The notes beneath the pieces are model-generated. The model did not search any database. It was not told the origin of the DNA and saw only the letters and a program-made list of their open reading frames with translations. 40,638 nucleotides of DNA from the NCBI GenBank assembly GCA_016463095.1, contig JAEMSA010000010.1, positions 1 to 40,638 on the forward strand, in the 5' to 3' direction. This stretch comes from Candidatus Nanopelagicales bacterium (GTDB lineage: Bacteria > Actinomycetota > Actinomycetes > S36-B12 > UBA5976). Both the position numbers and the translations under genes were made by a program. Below, in pieces: positions 28,627-38,484 of this stretch (within the stretch, counting starts at the first letter, position 1; the number at the start of each line of letters is the position of its first letter).

Positions 28627-30281
28627 GCTTTGTGTTTGTACCAGTCGACATAAATTGGATCAAGTGGTTTCTTGCCTTGAATCAAATCTGCAGCTCTTTC
28701 GGCAAGCATCATCACAGGTGCATAAATATTTGCATTTGTTACATAGGGAAATACGGAAGCATCAACAACTCTTAGTCCTCCGACTCCATGAACTTTCATG
28801 GTGTTTGGATCAACCACTGACATTTCGTCTGTACCCATTTTTGCAGTACAAGATGGGTGATATGCAGTTTCACTATCCTTAGCAACCCATTTCAAAATCT
28901 CTTCATCTGTACTAACTGCAGTTCCTGGAGAAATCTCTCCACCGTTAAATTCATCCATTGCTCTTTGAGTCAAAATATTTCGTGCTACTCGAATGGCTTC
29001 TACCCATTCTCTTTTATCTTGGGCAGTTGATAAATAGTTGAATAAAATAGCAGGCTTAGTGTAAGGATTTGCATCTTTAATTTTTATATGACCTCTTGCA
29101 TCTGAATACATGGGACCAATATGAATTTGATAACCATGACCTTTTGCAGTCACTGTTCCGTCATAGCGAACTGATATTGGTAAGAAATGAAACATTAAGT
29201 TTGGATATTTAACTTCTTCGTTACTGCGGGCAAAACCGCCACCTTCGAAATGATTAGACGCACCTGGACCTTTTCTAAAGAACAACCAGGCCGCTCCAAT
29301 AAATGGTCTTCTCCAAAGTTGCAAATTAGGTTGCAAAGAAACAGGTTTCTTGCATGAGTATTGAACATAAACTTCTAAATGATCTTGCAAATTGGCGCCT
29401 ACTCCTGGAAGGTCTTTAACCACAGGAATACCTAAAGAACTCAAGTGTTTTGATTCGCCAATTCCGGAAAGTTGCAGAATTTGTGGTGTATTTATTGCAC
29501 CACCACAAAGAATAATTTCCTTACCTTGAATAAATTCTTTCTTCTTTCCAAAAAGTGTTCTAAAAGTAACTTCAACTCCAACGGCATTTTTCCCTTCAAA
29601 AACAACTTTTTCGACCATGGCGCGGGTTTTGATTGTGAGATTTTTGCGTTTTTTTACAGGATGTAAATATGCTCGAGATGAGGAAAGTCTTCTACCCCTT
29701 CTTACGTTTCGATCAAATGGGCCGAAACCTTCTTGGCGATAACCATTTACATCATCTGTTAATTGATATCCAGCTTCTACTGCAGCTTTGAAAAATGATT
29801 GAAAGAGTGTATTTTTAGCGGGCCCTTTCTCTAATTCAAGTGGACCACTATGTCCTCTAAAAACAGGATCGGAAACATTTATAGAATTTTCCATCTTCTT
29901 GAAATACGGAAGGCAATGGGCAAAATCCCAATTTTCTACACCTTTGTCACTTGCCCAGCGCTCATAATCCATAGGATTTCCGCGTTGAAAAATCATGCCA
30001 TTAATTGATCCTGAGCCACCCAGAATTTTTCCTCGACCGTGGTTAACATTTCTATTATTCATAAATGGTTCTGGCTCAGATTTATATTTCCAATCATAAA
30101 ATTTACTTCCGATTGGGAAAGTTAGCGCTGCAGGCATTTGAATAAAAACATCCCACCAATAATCTGGACGTCCTGCTTCTAAAACTAAAACTTGATTATT
30201 TTCATTTTCACTCAATCTGTTTCCTAAAACAGATCCCGCACTTCCACCACCAACAACGATGTAGTCAAAAATTTTTGCCAT
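28623..30281 (-). CDS. betA: choline dehydrogenase (GMC oxidoreductase, BetA-like)
   Basis: The 552-residue flavoprotein belongs to the GMC family. The FAD-binding [13 protein letters not shown] is at the N-terminus, [15 protein letters not shown] at 82-96, and the C-terminal active site includes HPSCTAKMG (His475) and TNANIY (Asn516, Asn518). The ending of the protein resembles BetA, which oxidises choline to betaine aldehyde and often on to glycine betaine. His81, just before GRGK, aligns by eye with the FAD-linking histidine of choline oxidase (His99 in the Arthrobacter enzyme). A related alcohol dehydrogenase cannot be excluded, but the surrounding sarcosine and dimethylglycine genes favour choline. 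The start overlaps the folD stop by one base (TAATG). Confidence 0.82.
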   Translation of the reverse strand: MAKIFDYIVVGGGSAGSVLGNRLSENENNQVLVLEAGRPDYWWDVFIQMPAALTFPIGSKFYDWKYKSEPEPFMNNRNVNHGRGKILGGSGSINGMIFQRGNPMDYERWASDKGVENWDFAHCLPYFKKMENSINVSDPVFRGHSGPLELEKGPAKNTLFQSFFKAAVEAGYQLTDDVNGYRQEGFGPFDRNVRRGRRLSSSRAYLHPVKKRKNLTIKTRAMVEKVVFEGKNAVGVEVTFRTLFGKKKEFIQGKEIILCGGAINTPQILQLSGIGESKHLSSLGIPVVKDLPGVGANLQDHLEVYVQYSCKKPVSLQPNLQLWRRPFIGAAWLFFRKGPGASNHFEGGGFARSNEEVKYPNLMFHFLPISVRYDGTVTAKGHGYQIHIGPMYSDARGHIKIKDANPYTKPAILFNYLSTAQDKREWVEAIRVARNILTQRAMDEFNGGEISPGTAVSTDEEILKWVAKDSETAYHPSCTAKMGTDEMSVVDPNTMKVHGVGGLRVVDASVFPYVTNANIYAPVMMLAERAADLIQGKKPLDPIYVDWYKHKA

Positions 30282-31129
30282 TAAGAATTACTCTCTGCAC
30301 TTTCAATGACATTTGTTAATAACATCGCCCTTGTCATTGGCCCTGTTCCACCTGGAGTGGGGGAGAAGAAACCTGCAACATCTTTGACTTGGGGATCGAT
30401 ATCTCCCATGAGACCATTTTCAGTTCTAGTAATTCCAACGTCAACAACTGCAGCGCCTGTTTTAATCATGTTTGGTTTAACTAAGTGGGGAACACCAGTA
30501 GCAGCTATAACTATGTCTGCATTAATCAAATGACTAGTTAAATCTTTTGTGCCAGTGTGACAAAGTGTCACAGTAGCATTTTCGGCTTTTCTAGTTAAAA
30601 GTAAACCAAGGGGTCTTCCAACTGTTACCCCTCTGCCAATAATCACAATATTTGCACCATTTATTTCAACTTTGTAAGTACGAAGTAATTCAATTATTCC
30701 TCTTGGAGTGCAAGGAAGTGGACCATTCTGTCCTAAAACTAGTTTGCCTAAATTGATTGGATGTAACCCATCTGCATCTTTGCTTGGATCCATAGCAATT
30801 AGTGCTTGATTGCCATCTAATCCTTTTGGAAGTGGCAGTTGCACAATGAACCCTGTGCAGTTTGGATCATTATTTAATTTTGTGATCGCACTCATAACAT
30901 CTGCTTGCGTGGCAGTTTTTGGTAAATCAATTCGGATGGAACTAATGCCAACTTCGGCACAATCTTTGTGCTTTCCGTTTACATAAGCGTGGGATCCGGC
31001 ATCATCGCCAACTAAAATTGTTCCTAGTCCTGGATTTATACCTTTTGCTTTTAGTGCAACAACTCTTTGGGCAAGATTATTTTTAATTGTTTGAGCCGTG
31101 GCTTTGCCATCAAGAATCACTGCTGACAT
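30281..31129 (-). CDS. folD: bifunctional methylenetetrahydrofolate dehydrogenase/cyclohydrolase FolD
   Basis: FolD oxidises 5,10-methylene-THF to methenyl-THF and hydrolyses it to 10-formyl-THF, giving NADPH. The 282-residue protein has catalytic Tyr49 and Lys53 in AYVNGK, then [10 protein letters not shown], the [11 protein letters not shown] segment, PCTPRGI and the nucleotide-binding [13 protein letters not shown]. Both sarcosine and dimethylglycine oxidases in the same operon release one-carbon units bound to THF, so FolD placed between soxG and betA would process them. Its start lies 11 bases after the soxG stop. Confidence 0.95.
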   Translation of the reverse strand: MSAVILDGKATAQTIKNNLAQRVVALKAKGINPGLGTILVGDDAGSHAYVNGKHKDCAEVGISSIRIDLPKTATQADVMSAITKLNNDPNCTGFIVQLPLPKGLDGNQALIAMDPSKDADGLHPINLGKLVLGQNGPLPCTPRGIIELLRTYKVEINGANIVIIGRGVTVGRPLGLLLTRKAENATVTLCHTGTKDLTSHLINADIVIAATGVPHLVKPNMIKTGAAVVDVGITRTENGLMGDIDPQVKDVAGFFSPTPGGTGPMTRAMLLTNVIESAESNS

Positions 31130-31140
31130 TTAGTTACCTG

Positions 31141-31707
31141 TTATTTCTTTAAGTATTCAACTGCTGCATCTGAGAGGAAATTCCACAGGTGCTGGGCAAA
31201 TGAAGCTCTGACATAAAGATGATAGACGCCAATTGGACCATGGTAAATAATCACTGGTGATCTTGAGAGGACTGCCTGAGCACACATTCCTGATTTGAAA
31301 ACTTTGGGATCAAGGTCATTTTCCCAGCCATGTTCCAAGACCACTTGAGCATATTTGCCTGAAACCTCGACGAAAGTTCTCTGAGCTGATGAATCAACGA
31401 TTGATGCAAAACCATTACCAATAGCAGCTCTTACTTTTGCTTCATGGTGTTTGTTTGCCCCAACTACCATCCACCAGTCAGGACCAAGGGTTAGCACTGT
31501 GAAGTTTTTGGATTTGAAAGTTTGGCCCACTTGATTTGGAAATTTGATATTGAGAACTTTTTCAATCTTTTTGGCAGTAACACTATTTGGTTTAACTCTA
31601 ATTTCTAATGTTGTTGCAAAAGGTTTTTCAGAAAGAAATATATTTTTCTTGTTTCCAAGAGTTGCATTGTTTAAAGGACTTTTTCTATTTTGAGTTAAGT
31701 TATCCAT
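31141..31707 (-). CDS. soxG: sarcosine oxidase gamma subunit
   Basis: The 188-residue protein matches the gamma subunit of heterotetrameric sarcosine oxidase, a small domain related to the aminomethyltransferase fold. Recognisable parts are LGPDWWMVVG near the middle, the SSAQRTFVEVSG stretch and the SRSPVIIYHGPIGVYHLYVRASFAQHLWNFL ending region. I chose ATG 31707, which overlaps the end of soxA by eight bases, rather than an upstream start at 31746 inside soxA. Gamma subunits are poorly conserved; the context confirms the call. Confidence 0.85.
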   Translation of the reverse strand: MDNLTQNRKSPLNNATLGNKKNIFLSEKPFATTLEIRVKPNSVTAKKIEKVLNIKFPNQVGQTFKSKNFTVLTLGPDWWMVVGANKHHEAKVRAAIGNGFASIVDSSAQRTFVEVSGKYAQVVLEHGWENDLDPKVFKSGMCAQAVLSRSPVIIYHGPIGVYHLYVRASFAQHLWNFLSDAAVEYLKK

Positions 31708-34393
31708 CGCGATGTGTGTTCTCCTTATCCAGGAACACAGAATCAACTATTTCAACTCTGGCTACATTATTTCCTATTGGAACTTCAGCAAATTTACCAA
31801 TTTGGTTTCGACCATCAGCAACCATTGCTAGTGCAAATGTTCTACTTAAAGCACTAGAAGAGTAAGAGCTAGTGACATAACCAATGTGGGTAAGTTTTCC
31901 TTCTTTTTTGCTATCGCCTTCATTAACAATGTATGAACCTTCAGGTAAAAGTGTTTTGTTATCTAATGGCAACAAGCCCACTAATTGATGTCTTCCGTTT
32001 CTTGTTGTATCACTTCTAGTAAATGATCTTTTACCAATAAAATCTTTTTTCTTTGAAACAATCCAATCCATACCTAAATCTTGAGGAGTTTGTGTGCCAT
32101 CAGTTTCTTGTCCCACAATCACAAATCCTTTTTCAGCTCTTAATACGTGCATAGTTTCAGTTCCATAAGCCGCAATATTAAATTCTTTGCCCTTTTTCAT
32201 TACTTCTTGCCAAATGTGTAATCCATACCAGGCTTCAATATTTATTTCATAAGCTAATTCGCCTGAAAAAGAAATTCGAGCAATTCTTGCAGGAATGCCT
32301 GCTACTTCTGCGTAACGATTTTCCATGAAAGGGAAAGCTTCGTTTGATACATCTAAAGTAGGGGCAAGTTTTGCTAGTAGGTTTCTAGATTTTGGTCCAA
32401 CGATGGCAACTGTTGACCAATGCTCAGTTACAGATGTGCAATAAACATTTAAGTCTGGCCACTCTGTTTGTAACCACTCTTCTAACCAATCAAGAACTTT
32501 TGCAGCCCCACCAGTTGTGGTAGTCATCAAGAATCGATCTTCTGCGATTCTTGTCGTTACCCCGTCATCAAAGACCATGCCATCAACACCACACATTAAA
32601 CCGTATCTACTTGCTCCAACTTTTAACGAAGAAAACATATTTGTGTAGATTCGATCTAGAAAAATTCCTGCATCTGGTCCTTGAATATCAATTTTTCCCA
32701 GAGTGGATGCATCCATTACCGCAACATCTTCTCTGGCAGCTTTGCATTCTCTTAAGACAGCATCATGCATATTTTCTTTTTCAATTGGGAAATACCAAGG
32801 TCTTTTCCATTGACCAACATCTTCCATAGGAGCGTTTGCTAAAAGATGGGCAGAATGAATAGGTGTTGTTCTGATTGGATCTGACAATATTCCTAAGTCT
32901 CTTCCAGCAAGAGCTGAAAAAGGAACTCCCACATATGGGGGTCTAAAAGTTAGTGTGCCAACTTCATGAGGTTCTTTACTAATTAATTGGCCAAGAAGTC
33001 CCATAGTTGTTGTTCCACTGGTTTTTCCTTGATCATGGGCTGTTCCAATAGTTGTGTAGCGTTTAATGTGTTCAACAGATGTAAGTCCTGCACCAACTGC
33101 TCTTCTCAAATCTCTTACGTTTGCGTCACGTTGCAAATCAATGAAAGAAACTTTTGCGTCTTCACCTTCAGGAATAATTCCAAAAAATACGGCTGGGGGA
33201 TTAGTTACTTTGTCGAATTCCCCATTGCTAAAACCGGTTGCTTTAATGTTTTGAGGAAGTTTGGGCATAACAAATGCTGCAATTTTTTTATCCCAAACTG
33301 GTTTGAGGTTTAAATAAGTTGCTAGGTGAACTGTTGGAGTCCAACCACCTGATACAGCAAGTAAATCAGTCTTAATTTCTTGCTTAATACCTATTACTTC
33401 ACCTTCAAGGCTTGTTTGGGCTATCGAAACCGAATTAAGTGAACCACTTTGATCAGCGGAGGTATTAACTACAGTTGAACCCAAAATTACTTCAATTCCG
33501 AGTTTCTTAACCTGTTCAAGTAATTTTCCTGTAACTTTTTTTCTGATATCAATGATTGCTTGAACTTTTACTCCAGATTTGTGAATTCTTATTGCATCTT
33601 GATATCCAAAATCATCAACCGTTACAACAACTGCCGAGTTGAAAGTGCCCACTCTGTATTTATGAAGATAAGTGGCAGCAGCATGGGAAAGCATAATTCC
33701 AGGTCGATCATTGTTTGGGAAAACTAGAACTCTTTGGAATGCGCCCGTTGCAAGAATTATTTCTTTAGCTCTGATGTGCCAATTTCTCATGCGTGCAATT
33801 TCAGGTAATATTTCTGCACTTAAGTGATCAGTTCTTCGTTCAATTGCTACAACATAATTTTGATCGTAGAGCCCGATTGCTGTGGTTCTTTGTAAATGAG
33901 TTACATTATTTTTCTTTAGTGAGTTAAGAATTTTTGAATCAATTTTTTCATTTAAATCTTTAAGGTAACCGCCTGCTTCAAATTGATCATCAAGGATAAT
34001 TACACTTTTGCCAGAATTAGCAGCTTTCTGTGCTGCTTTTAATCCACTTAACCCTGCACCAATTACTAGAACATCAACGTGTCTGAAAGTTTTGTCATAA
34101 CGGGCTTTATCTATTTGATTTGGAAGATCACCCACCCCTGCAAGACTTCTCACGACTAACCCATCAACTAGTTCAATTTTTGTTGCAGGAACCATTGGTT
34201 CCCCACTGCCAGAATCAATCTGGACCAAAGCACAAGGTTCTTCATAACCCAGTCCTACAACTCCACGTGGTCGTAAACGGTATGAGCTTTCAGTGACAAC
34301 TTTGATGCCGTTTCTTAATAATGCAGCAGAAAGCGGTTCACCCTTATTGCCGTGATAAGTAACGCCATCAAAAGTAAATTGAACAGTACTCAC
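31700..34393 (-). CDS. soxA: sarcosine oxidase alpha subunit
   Basis: The 897-residue subunit binds NAD and THF. It begins with a 2Fe-2S-like domain without its cluster (FTFDGVTYHGNKGEPLSAALL, then RPRGVVGLGYEEPCALV), followed by a dinucleotide fold with VLVIGAGLSGLKAA at about 108-121 and a C-terminal aminomethyltransferase (GCV_T) domain from about residue 500 that transfers the methyl carbon to THF. It is shorter than the commonly described alpha subunits, which have about 960-1000 residues. Cys54 occupies the place of Asn in the EEPNALV motif as I recall it. It overlaps soxD by four bases. Confidence 0.93.
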   Translation of the reverse strand: MSTVQFTFDGVTYHGNKGEPLSAALLRNGIKVVTESSYRLRPRGVVGLGYEEPCALVQIDSGSGEPMVPATKIELVDGLVVRSLAGVGDLPNQIDKARYDKTFRHVDVLVIGAGLSGLKAAQKAANSGKSVIILDDQFEAGGYLKDLNEKIDSKILNSLKKNNVTHLQRTTAIGLYDQNYVVAIERRTDHLSAEILPEIARMRNWHIRAKEIILATGAFQRVLVFPNNDRPGIMLSHAAATYLHKYRVGTFNSAVVVTVDDFGYQDAIRIHKSGVKVQAIIDIRKKVTGKLLEQVKKLGIEVILGSTVVNTSADQSGSLNSVSIAQTSLEGEVIGIKQEIKTDLLAVSGGWTPTVHLATYLNLKPVWDKKIAAFVMPKLPQNIKATGFSNGEFDKVTNPPAVFFGIIPEGEDAKVSFIDLQRDANVRDLRRAVGAGLTSVEHIKRYTTIGTAHDQGKTSGTTTMGLLGQLISKEPHEVGTLTFRPPYVGVPFSALAGRDLGILSDPIRTTPIHSAHLLANAPMEDVGQWKRPWYFPIEKENMHDAVLRECKAAREDVAVMDASTLGKIDIQGPDAGIFLDRIYTNMFSSLKVGASRYGLMCGVDGMVFDDGVTTRIAEDRFLMTTTTGGAAKVLDWLEEWLQTEWPDLNVYCTSVTEHWSTVAIVGPKSRNLLAKLAPTLDVSNEAFPFMENRYAEVAGIPARIARISFSGELAYEINIEAWYGLHIWQEVMKKGKEFNIAAYGTETMHVLRAEKGFVIVGQETDGTQTPQDLGMDWIVSKKKDFIGKRSFTRSDTTRNGRHQLVGLLPLDNKTLLPEGSYIVNEGDSKKEGKLTHIGYVTSSYSSSALSRTFALAMVADGRNQIGKFAEVPIGNNVARVEIVDSVFLDKENTHRDG

Positions 34394-34671
34394 TTTGGCC
34401 TACTTGGCTGCTTGGTAAAAGGTTTATAACTTGGACCGAATTGATGAGTAACAGTGTTTCGCCAAATATTGAACCAACGACGACAGCCCACGTTATGAAC
34501 CCAACGTTCAGCAAACCAACCTTTGGGATTATTGCGATAGAAAATATATTCAGCCCATTGTTTATCTGTTAATTCTTCTGGCTTTTCGGGATACCCAATG
34601 TGTGCTTCGCTGCCGTAGTGAAATTCTGTTTCATCTCTTGGTCCACACCATGGACAATTAATAAGTAACAT
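34390..34671 (-). CDS. soxD: sarcosine oxidase delta subunit
   Basis: This 93-residue zinc protein is the delta subunit of the heterotetramer. The zinc ligands Cys6, Cys9, His59 and Cys63 agree with the family: CPWCGPRDETEFHYG at the start and ERWVHNVGCRRWFN later. NNPKGWFAERW is a further family hallmark. The start follows soxB by 12 bases and the stop region overlaps the soxA start by four bases. Identity is certain from these residues, though the protein is small. Confidence 0.95.
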   Translation of the reverse strand: MLLINCPWCGPRDETEFHYGSEAHIGYPEKPEELTDKQWAEYIFYRNNPKGWFAERWVHNVGCRRWFNIWRNTVTHQFGPSYKPFTKQPSRPK

Positions 34672-34683
34672 TAATCATTTTCC

Positions 34684-35919
34684 TTAATGGGCCACACCGG
34701 CTGCGCCGTGTTCGTCAATTAAATGCCCAGAAACAAAACGATCAAGTGAATATGGTTTTACTAACTCATGAGCACGATTATGTGCGATTGTGTCTGCAAA
34801 AGCCCAGCCAGAACCCGGTGTTGCCTTGAAGCCACCAGTGCCCCAACCTGAATTTATGTAAAGATTTTCTACAGGGGTTAAACCTAAAATTGGGGAAGCA
34901 TCAGGTGCAATATCAACAATTCCACCCCAGGTTCTTAGTAAATGTGCTCTAGAGAAAATTGGAAATAATTCAAGTGCTGAAGCCAATTGATGTTCAATAA
35001 CATGAAAACCACCACGTTGGGCATAAGAGTTATAAGCATCAGTTCCTGCACCCATTACTAATTCACCTTTATGAGCTTGGCTGACATAAACATGAACAGC
35101 ACCACTCATAATTACTGTATCTAAAACATGTTCTAATAATTCTGAAACTAGTGCTTGTAAAGGTCTGCTTTGCAGTGGAACTCTGAAACCCGCCATCTCA
35201 GATAAAACTGAAGTGTGACCTGCTGCTGCCATGGCAACTTTGTTTGCTGAAATGAATCCTTGATTGGTGTCAACTCCAACAACTTTTCCATTTTCAACTT
35301 TAACCTTTTTAACTTCGCAGCCTTGAATTAAATCAACACCTAAATCACTGGCAGCTTTGGCATAACCCCACGCCACCCAATCGTGTTTAGCAATACCACC
35401 TCTTGCTTGGTAAGTTGCACCTAAAACTGGATATCTAACATCTGGGGAAATATTTACAATTGGGGCAATTTTTTTAACTTCTTCTGGTGTTAACCACTGT
35501 GAATCAATATCGTTAACAGCATTAGCATAAAAGTTCCTTTGTTTACTTCTAAGATCACTCACGCTATGAGCAAGTGTCATCACACCTCGTTGGTCGAAAA
35601 ACATTTCATAACCAACTTCTTCTTCTAATCCTTCCCAAAGTTGAAGTGATTTTTCATAAATTCCAGCACTTTCATCCCATAAGTAATTTGATCTAATAAT
35701 GGTGGTATTTCTGCCCATGTTTCCACCAGCAAGATAACCTTTTTCTAATACAGCCACATTGGTGATACCAAAATTTTTGGCTAAGTAATAAGCAGTTGCC
35801 AAACCATGGCCACCTGCACCAATAACAATTACGTCATAAGACTTCTTAGGGGATGGGTTTTTCCATAAAAAGTCTGGATGCTCAGGTAATTCTTCGGTAT
35901 GGCGTCTTTTAATTGTCAT
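34684..35919 (-). CDS. soxB: sarcosine oxidase beta subunit
   Basis: The 411-residue subunit holds the active site, where sarcosine is oxidised by FAD to glycine and a one-carbon unit. The dinucleotide motif [18 protein letters not shown] begins at about residue 31, [16 protein letters not shown] follows at 65-80, and His179 in [14 protein letters not shown] corresponds to the histidine that carries covalent FMN in the family. The C-terminal [17 protein letters not shown] loop is also typical. It starts five bases after the dimethylglycine oxidase gene and leads the B-D-A-G order seen in other bacteria. Confidence 0.95.
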   Translation of the reverse strand: MTIKRRHTEELPEHPDFLWKNPSPKKSYDVIVIGAGGHGLATAYYLAKNFGITNVAVLEKGYLAGGNMGRNTTIIRSNYLWDESAGIYEKSLQLWEGLEEEVGYEMFFDQRGVMTLAHSVSDLRSKQRNFYANAVNDIDSQWLTPEEVKKIAPIVNISPDVRYPVLGATYQARGGIAKHDWVAWGYAKAASDLGVDLIQGCEVKKVKVENGKVVGVDTNQGFISANKVAMAAAGHTSVLSEMAGFRVPLQSRPLQALVSELLEHVLDTVIMSGAVHVYVSQAHKGELVMGAGTDAYNSYAQRGGFHVIEHQLASALELFPIFSRAHLLRTWGGIVDIAPDASPILGLTPVENLYINSGWGTGGFKATPGSGWAFADTIAHNRAHELVKPYSLDRFVSGHLIDEHGAAGVAH

Positions 35920-35924
35920 TAAAT

Positions 35925-38351
35925 TTAGGATTTCAATCTAGTCATATCAGGATCAAATTGTGGATCATTGCCAACTTTGGCTTTAACTAATTTATCAAAG
36001 TATTGAATTTCAACTTTGGTACCAATTTTGCTGTGTTCAATTGGTAACCAGGCATAAGCAAGTGGGGCACCGACACTGTGTCCGTAATAGGCAGAAGTTG
36101 TGTAGCCCACAACTTTGTTGTTAACCAATACTGGTTCTTTACCCATAACTACATCTAAGTCTTTTTCTATAACTAGGCAACTTAATTTACGAGTGATATT
36201 TTCAGGATTTATCTGAGAAAGGGCATCATGTCCAATAAATCCACCAGTTTTTCTGACAGCAAAACCTAAACCTGCTTCATAAGGGTTATGTTCACTGGTC
36301 ATTTCCGCGCCATAAGATCTGTAGCCTTTTTCCAAACGCATGCTATTAAATGCACCACGTCCTGCAGGAATTAGACCAAATTTCTTTCCAGCTTTAAATA
36401 ATGTGTCCCACAGTTTTAGAGCCATGTCGGCATCCGCATAAATTTCAAATCCAAGTTCACCCACATAAGACAATCTCCATAGTGTTACTGGGACTTGACC
36501 TAAATAAGTTTTCTTAGCTTTGAAATAGCCAAGTGATTCATTTGATAAATCATCTTCACAAATTGATTGCGCAAGTTGTCTTGCGTTTGGTCCAAATAAT
36601 CCTAAACCAATAGTTCCTGAAGTTATATCTCTTACATGAACATCATCTGGTGCAGCATTTTGTAATCTGATTAAGTCAACATTTCCATTGGCGCCAAGTA
36701 TGAATTGGTTTTCACCAAGTCTGGTAACTGTGATATCACTGATAATTCCGCCATGTTCAGTAAGCATTAGACAATATGTAATTGATCCAATAGCTTTATC
36801 TAATTTGCCAGTGGTTTGCTGCTGCAAGAAGTTAAGGGCCCCTTTTCCTGAAACTTCAATTCGCTTCAAAGAAGTGATATCAAATAAGCCAACATGTTTT
36901 CTGACATATTGAGCTTCTGCACCAACGATTGGTGACCAATGCATAGCAGCCCATTCATTTCTTTTTGGGGATTTAAATTTTGTAACAAGTTTCTTATTGG
37001 TTTCATACCATTGTGGTCTTTCATAACCAGTTGCTTCAAGGAAATATCCACCTAATGCTTTTTGGCGAGGATAAAAACCAGTAGTTCTAATTGGTCTTGG
37101 TTCTTTCATTGGCTCTAATGGATGCAAAATGTCGTAAACTTCAACATAATTTTGCTTGCCACGCATTTCAATATGTTCTGGTCCAATTTGGTGTTTTTCA
37201 AATCTGTTTACATCAGATTCGTGAACTGACAATGAAGGATGACCATCGACTAACCATTCAGCAATTGCTCTTGCTACTCCTGCAGAATGAGTTACCCAAA
37301 CTGCTTCTGCTGTCCAAAATCCTTTTAATCCTGCCCATTCACCCATTAATGGAAAATTATCCACAGTGAATGAGAACAATCCATTCATTGCACTATCTAT
37401 TTTTGATTTCTTTAATTCGGGAACAATTTTTCCTGAGTGTTGAATTGCACCTTCCCATTCTTTTTTGGTGAATTCTAAAACAGAAGGCATTATTTTAGCT
37501 TTATCAAATGGCAAAATGTCTTTAGCTTTTATTGGTAATGGTTTGTGTCCATACCAACCAACACCTAAACCTTTATTTCTTTGTCGGTAATACAAATCTT
37601 TATCTTGATGTCTTAATAATGGCAACACCGCTTCTTGAGTTTGATTAGCTAAACCTGGTAGATCTTGCATCCAAGCAAGTTGATGCGCAAGAGGTTGAAG
37701 TGCTGTTGGCATGCCAATCATGTCGCCAACTTTTGGTCCCCAAATACCAGCACAGGCAATAACTACTTCTGCAGCAAAATTTCCTTGATTAGTTTTTACT
37801 CCAGTGACTTTGCCGTTTTCTTTTAGAATATCTAGAACTTCATGGCGATCTAAAAATTTTGCTCCACGAGAAATTGCTAATCTACCCATCGCTTCATCTG
37901 CTCGTACGCCTTTTGCCAATCCATCTGTCGGCACATGAAGTGCTCCAAGAATCGCTTTTTCTTCCAGTAGGGGAAAGAGTTTCTTTGCTTGTTTAGCGCT
38001 AATTACTTTGGCGCCAATTCCCCAAGCAGTTGCCAAACTGGCTCTGCGATGTAATTCTTTTAATCTTTCTTTACTGGTCGCAACTTCTAAGGAACCAACT
38101 TGTAAGAAACAAGGTTCACCATCTAGATCTAGTGAGCACAATTTTTCAACGGTATATTTGGCATAAAGAGCTAAAGATTTACTTGCATTTGTTTGGAAAA
38201 CTAAACCTGGGGCATGAGAAGTTGAGCCACCAGCGGCCCATAGAGGACCTTGTTCCAAGACTGTTACATCTGTCCAACCACGTTGTGTTAATTCATCAGC
38301 AAGGGCACAACCAACAATTCCTGCACCAATGATGACAACTTTTTTTGACAT
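35925..38351 (-). CDS. dmgO: dimethylglycine oxidase (FAD and THF dependent)
   Basis: The 808-residue two-domain enzyme oxidises N,N-dimethylglycine to sarcosine. The N-terminal half is a DAO-type flavin domain with [20 protein letters not shown], and [15 protein letters not shown] at 41-55. His46 in STSHAPG matches the histidine that carries covalent FAD in this family. The C-terminal half (from about residue 430) is a GCV_T folate domain with [13 protein letters not shown] and [17 protein letters not shown]. It resembles the Arthrobacter globiformis dimethylglycine oxidase as I remember it, over the whole length. Sarcosine dehydrogenase relatives share this layout, so the exact substrate remains an inference, helped by the separate sarcosine oxidase genes downstream. 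Confidence 0.88.
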   Translation of the reverse strand: MSKKVVIIGAGIVGCALADELTQRGWTDVTVLEQGPLWAAGGSTSHAPGLVFQTNASKSLALYAKYTVEKLCSLDLDGEPCFLQVGSLEVATSKERLKELHRRASLATAWGIGAKVISAKQAKKLFPLLEEKAILGALHVPTDGLAKGVRADEAMGRLAISRGAKFLDRHEVLDILKENGKVTGVKTNQGNFAAEVVIACAGIWGPKVGDMIGMPTALQPLAHQLAWMQDLPGLANQTQEAVLPLLRHQDKDLYYRQRNKGLGVGWYGHKPLPIKAKDILPFDKAKIMPSVLEFTKKEWEGAIQHSGKIVPELKKSKIDSAMNGLFSFTVDNFPLMGEWAGLKGFWTAEAVWVTHSAGVARAIAEWLVDGHPSLSVHESDVNRFEKHQIGPEHIEMRGKQNYVEVYDILHPLEPMKEPRPIRTTGFYPRQKALGGYFLEATGYERPQWYETNKKLVTKFKSPKRNEWAAMHWSPIVGAEAQYVRKHVGLFDITSLKRIEVSGKGALNFLQQQTTGKLDKAIGSITYCLMLTEHGGIISDITVTRLGENQFILGANGNVDLIRLQNAAPDDVHVRDITSGTIGLGLFGPNARQLAQSICEDDLSNESLGYFKAKKTYLGQVPVTLWRLSYVGELGFEIYADADMALKLWDTLFKAGKKFGLIPAGRGAFNSMRLEKGYRSYGAEMTSEHNPYEAGLGFAVRKTGGFIGHDALSQINPENITRKLSCLVIEKDLDVVMGKEPVLVNNKVVGYTTSAYYGHSVGAPLAYAWLPIEHSKIGTKVEIQYFDKLVKAKVGNDPQFDPDMTRLKS

Positions 38352-38378
38352 TTATGAAACACTTTCGGCTGGTTTTAA

Positions 38379-38416
38379 TGTGTTTCGCATTATGAAACAC
38401 ACTTATTTATTCTTAA
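38379..38416 (-). promoter_or_regulatory. candidate promoter with operator-like inverted repeat ahead of the oxidase operon
   Basis: On the minus strand, a TTAAGA (38416-38411) and CATAAT (38394-38389) pair, 16 bases apart, resembles a sigma-70 type promoter. The -10 box lies inside a 23-bp inverted repeat: TGTGTTTC (38379-38386), seven bases, GAAACACA (38394-38401). A further half-site GTGTTTCATA lies at 38362-38353, just before the start codon. The overlap with the -10 box suggests repression by a dimeric regulator, which would be an inference; no regulator gene is in the window. Confidence 0.5.
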
Positions 38417-38436
38417 CGATAAACCCTTGCTTATGC

Positions 38437-38467
38437 AAAAGGGGCAGGCACGTCATGTGCCTGCCCC
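38437..38467 (-). terminator. Rho-independent terminator after the binding-protein gene
   Basis: A perfect 11-base-pair hairpin pairs GGGGCAGGCAC (38441-38451) with GTGCCTGCCCC (38457-38467) around a five-base loop. Read on the minus strand, it follows the binding-protein stop (38485) by about 18 bases and is followed by TTTT (38440-38437), a short U tract. It separates the transport genes from the oxidase operon, so the latter needs its own promoter. Confidence 0.85.
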
Positions 38468-38484
38468 AAGTTGTACTTAATTAC

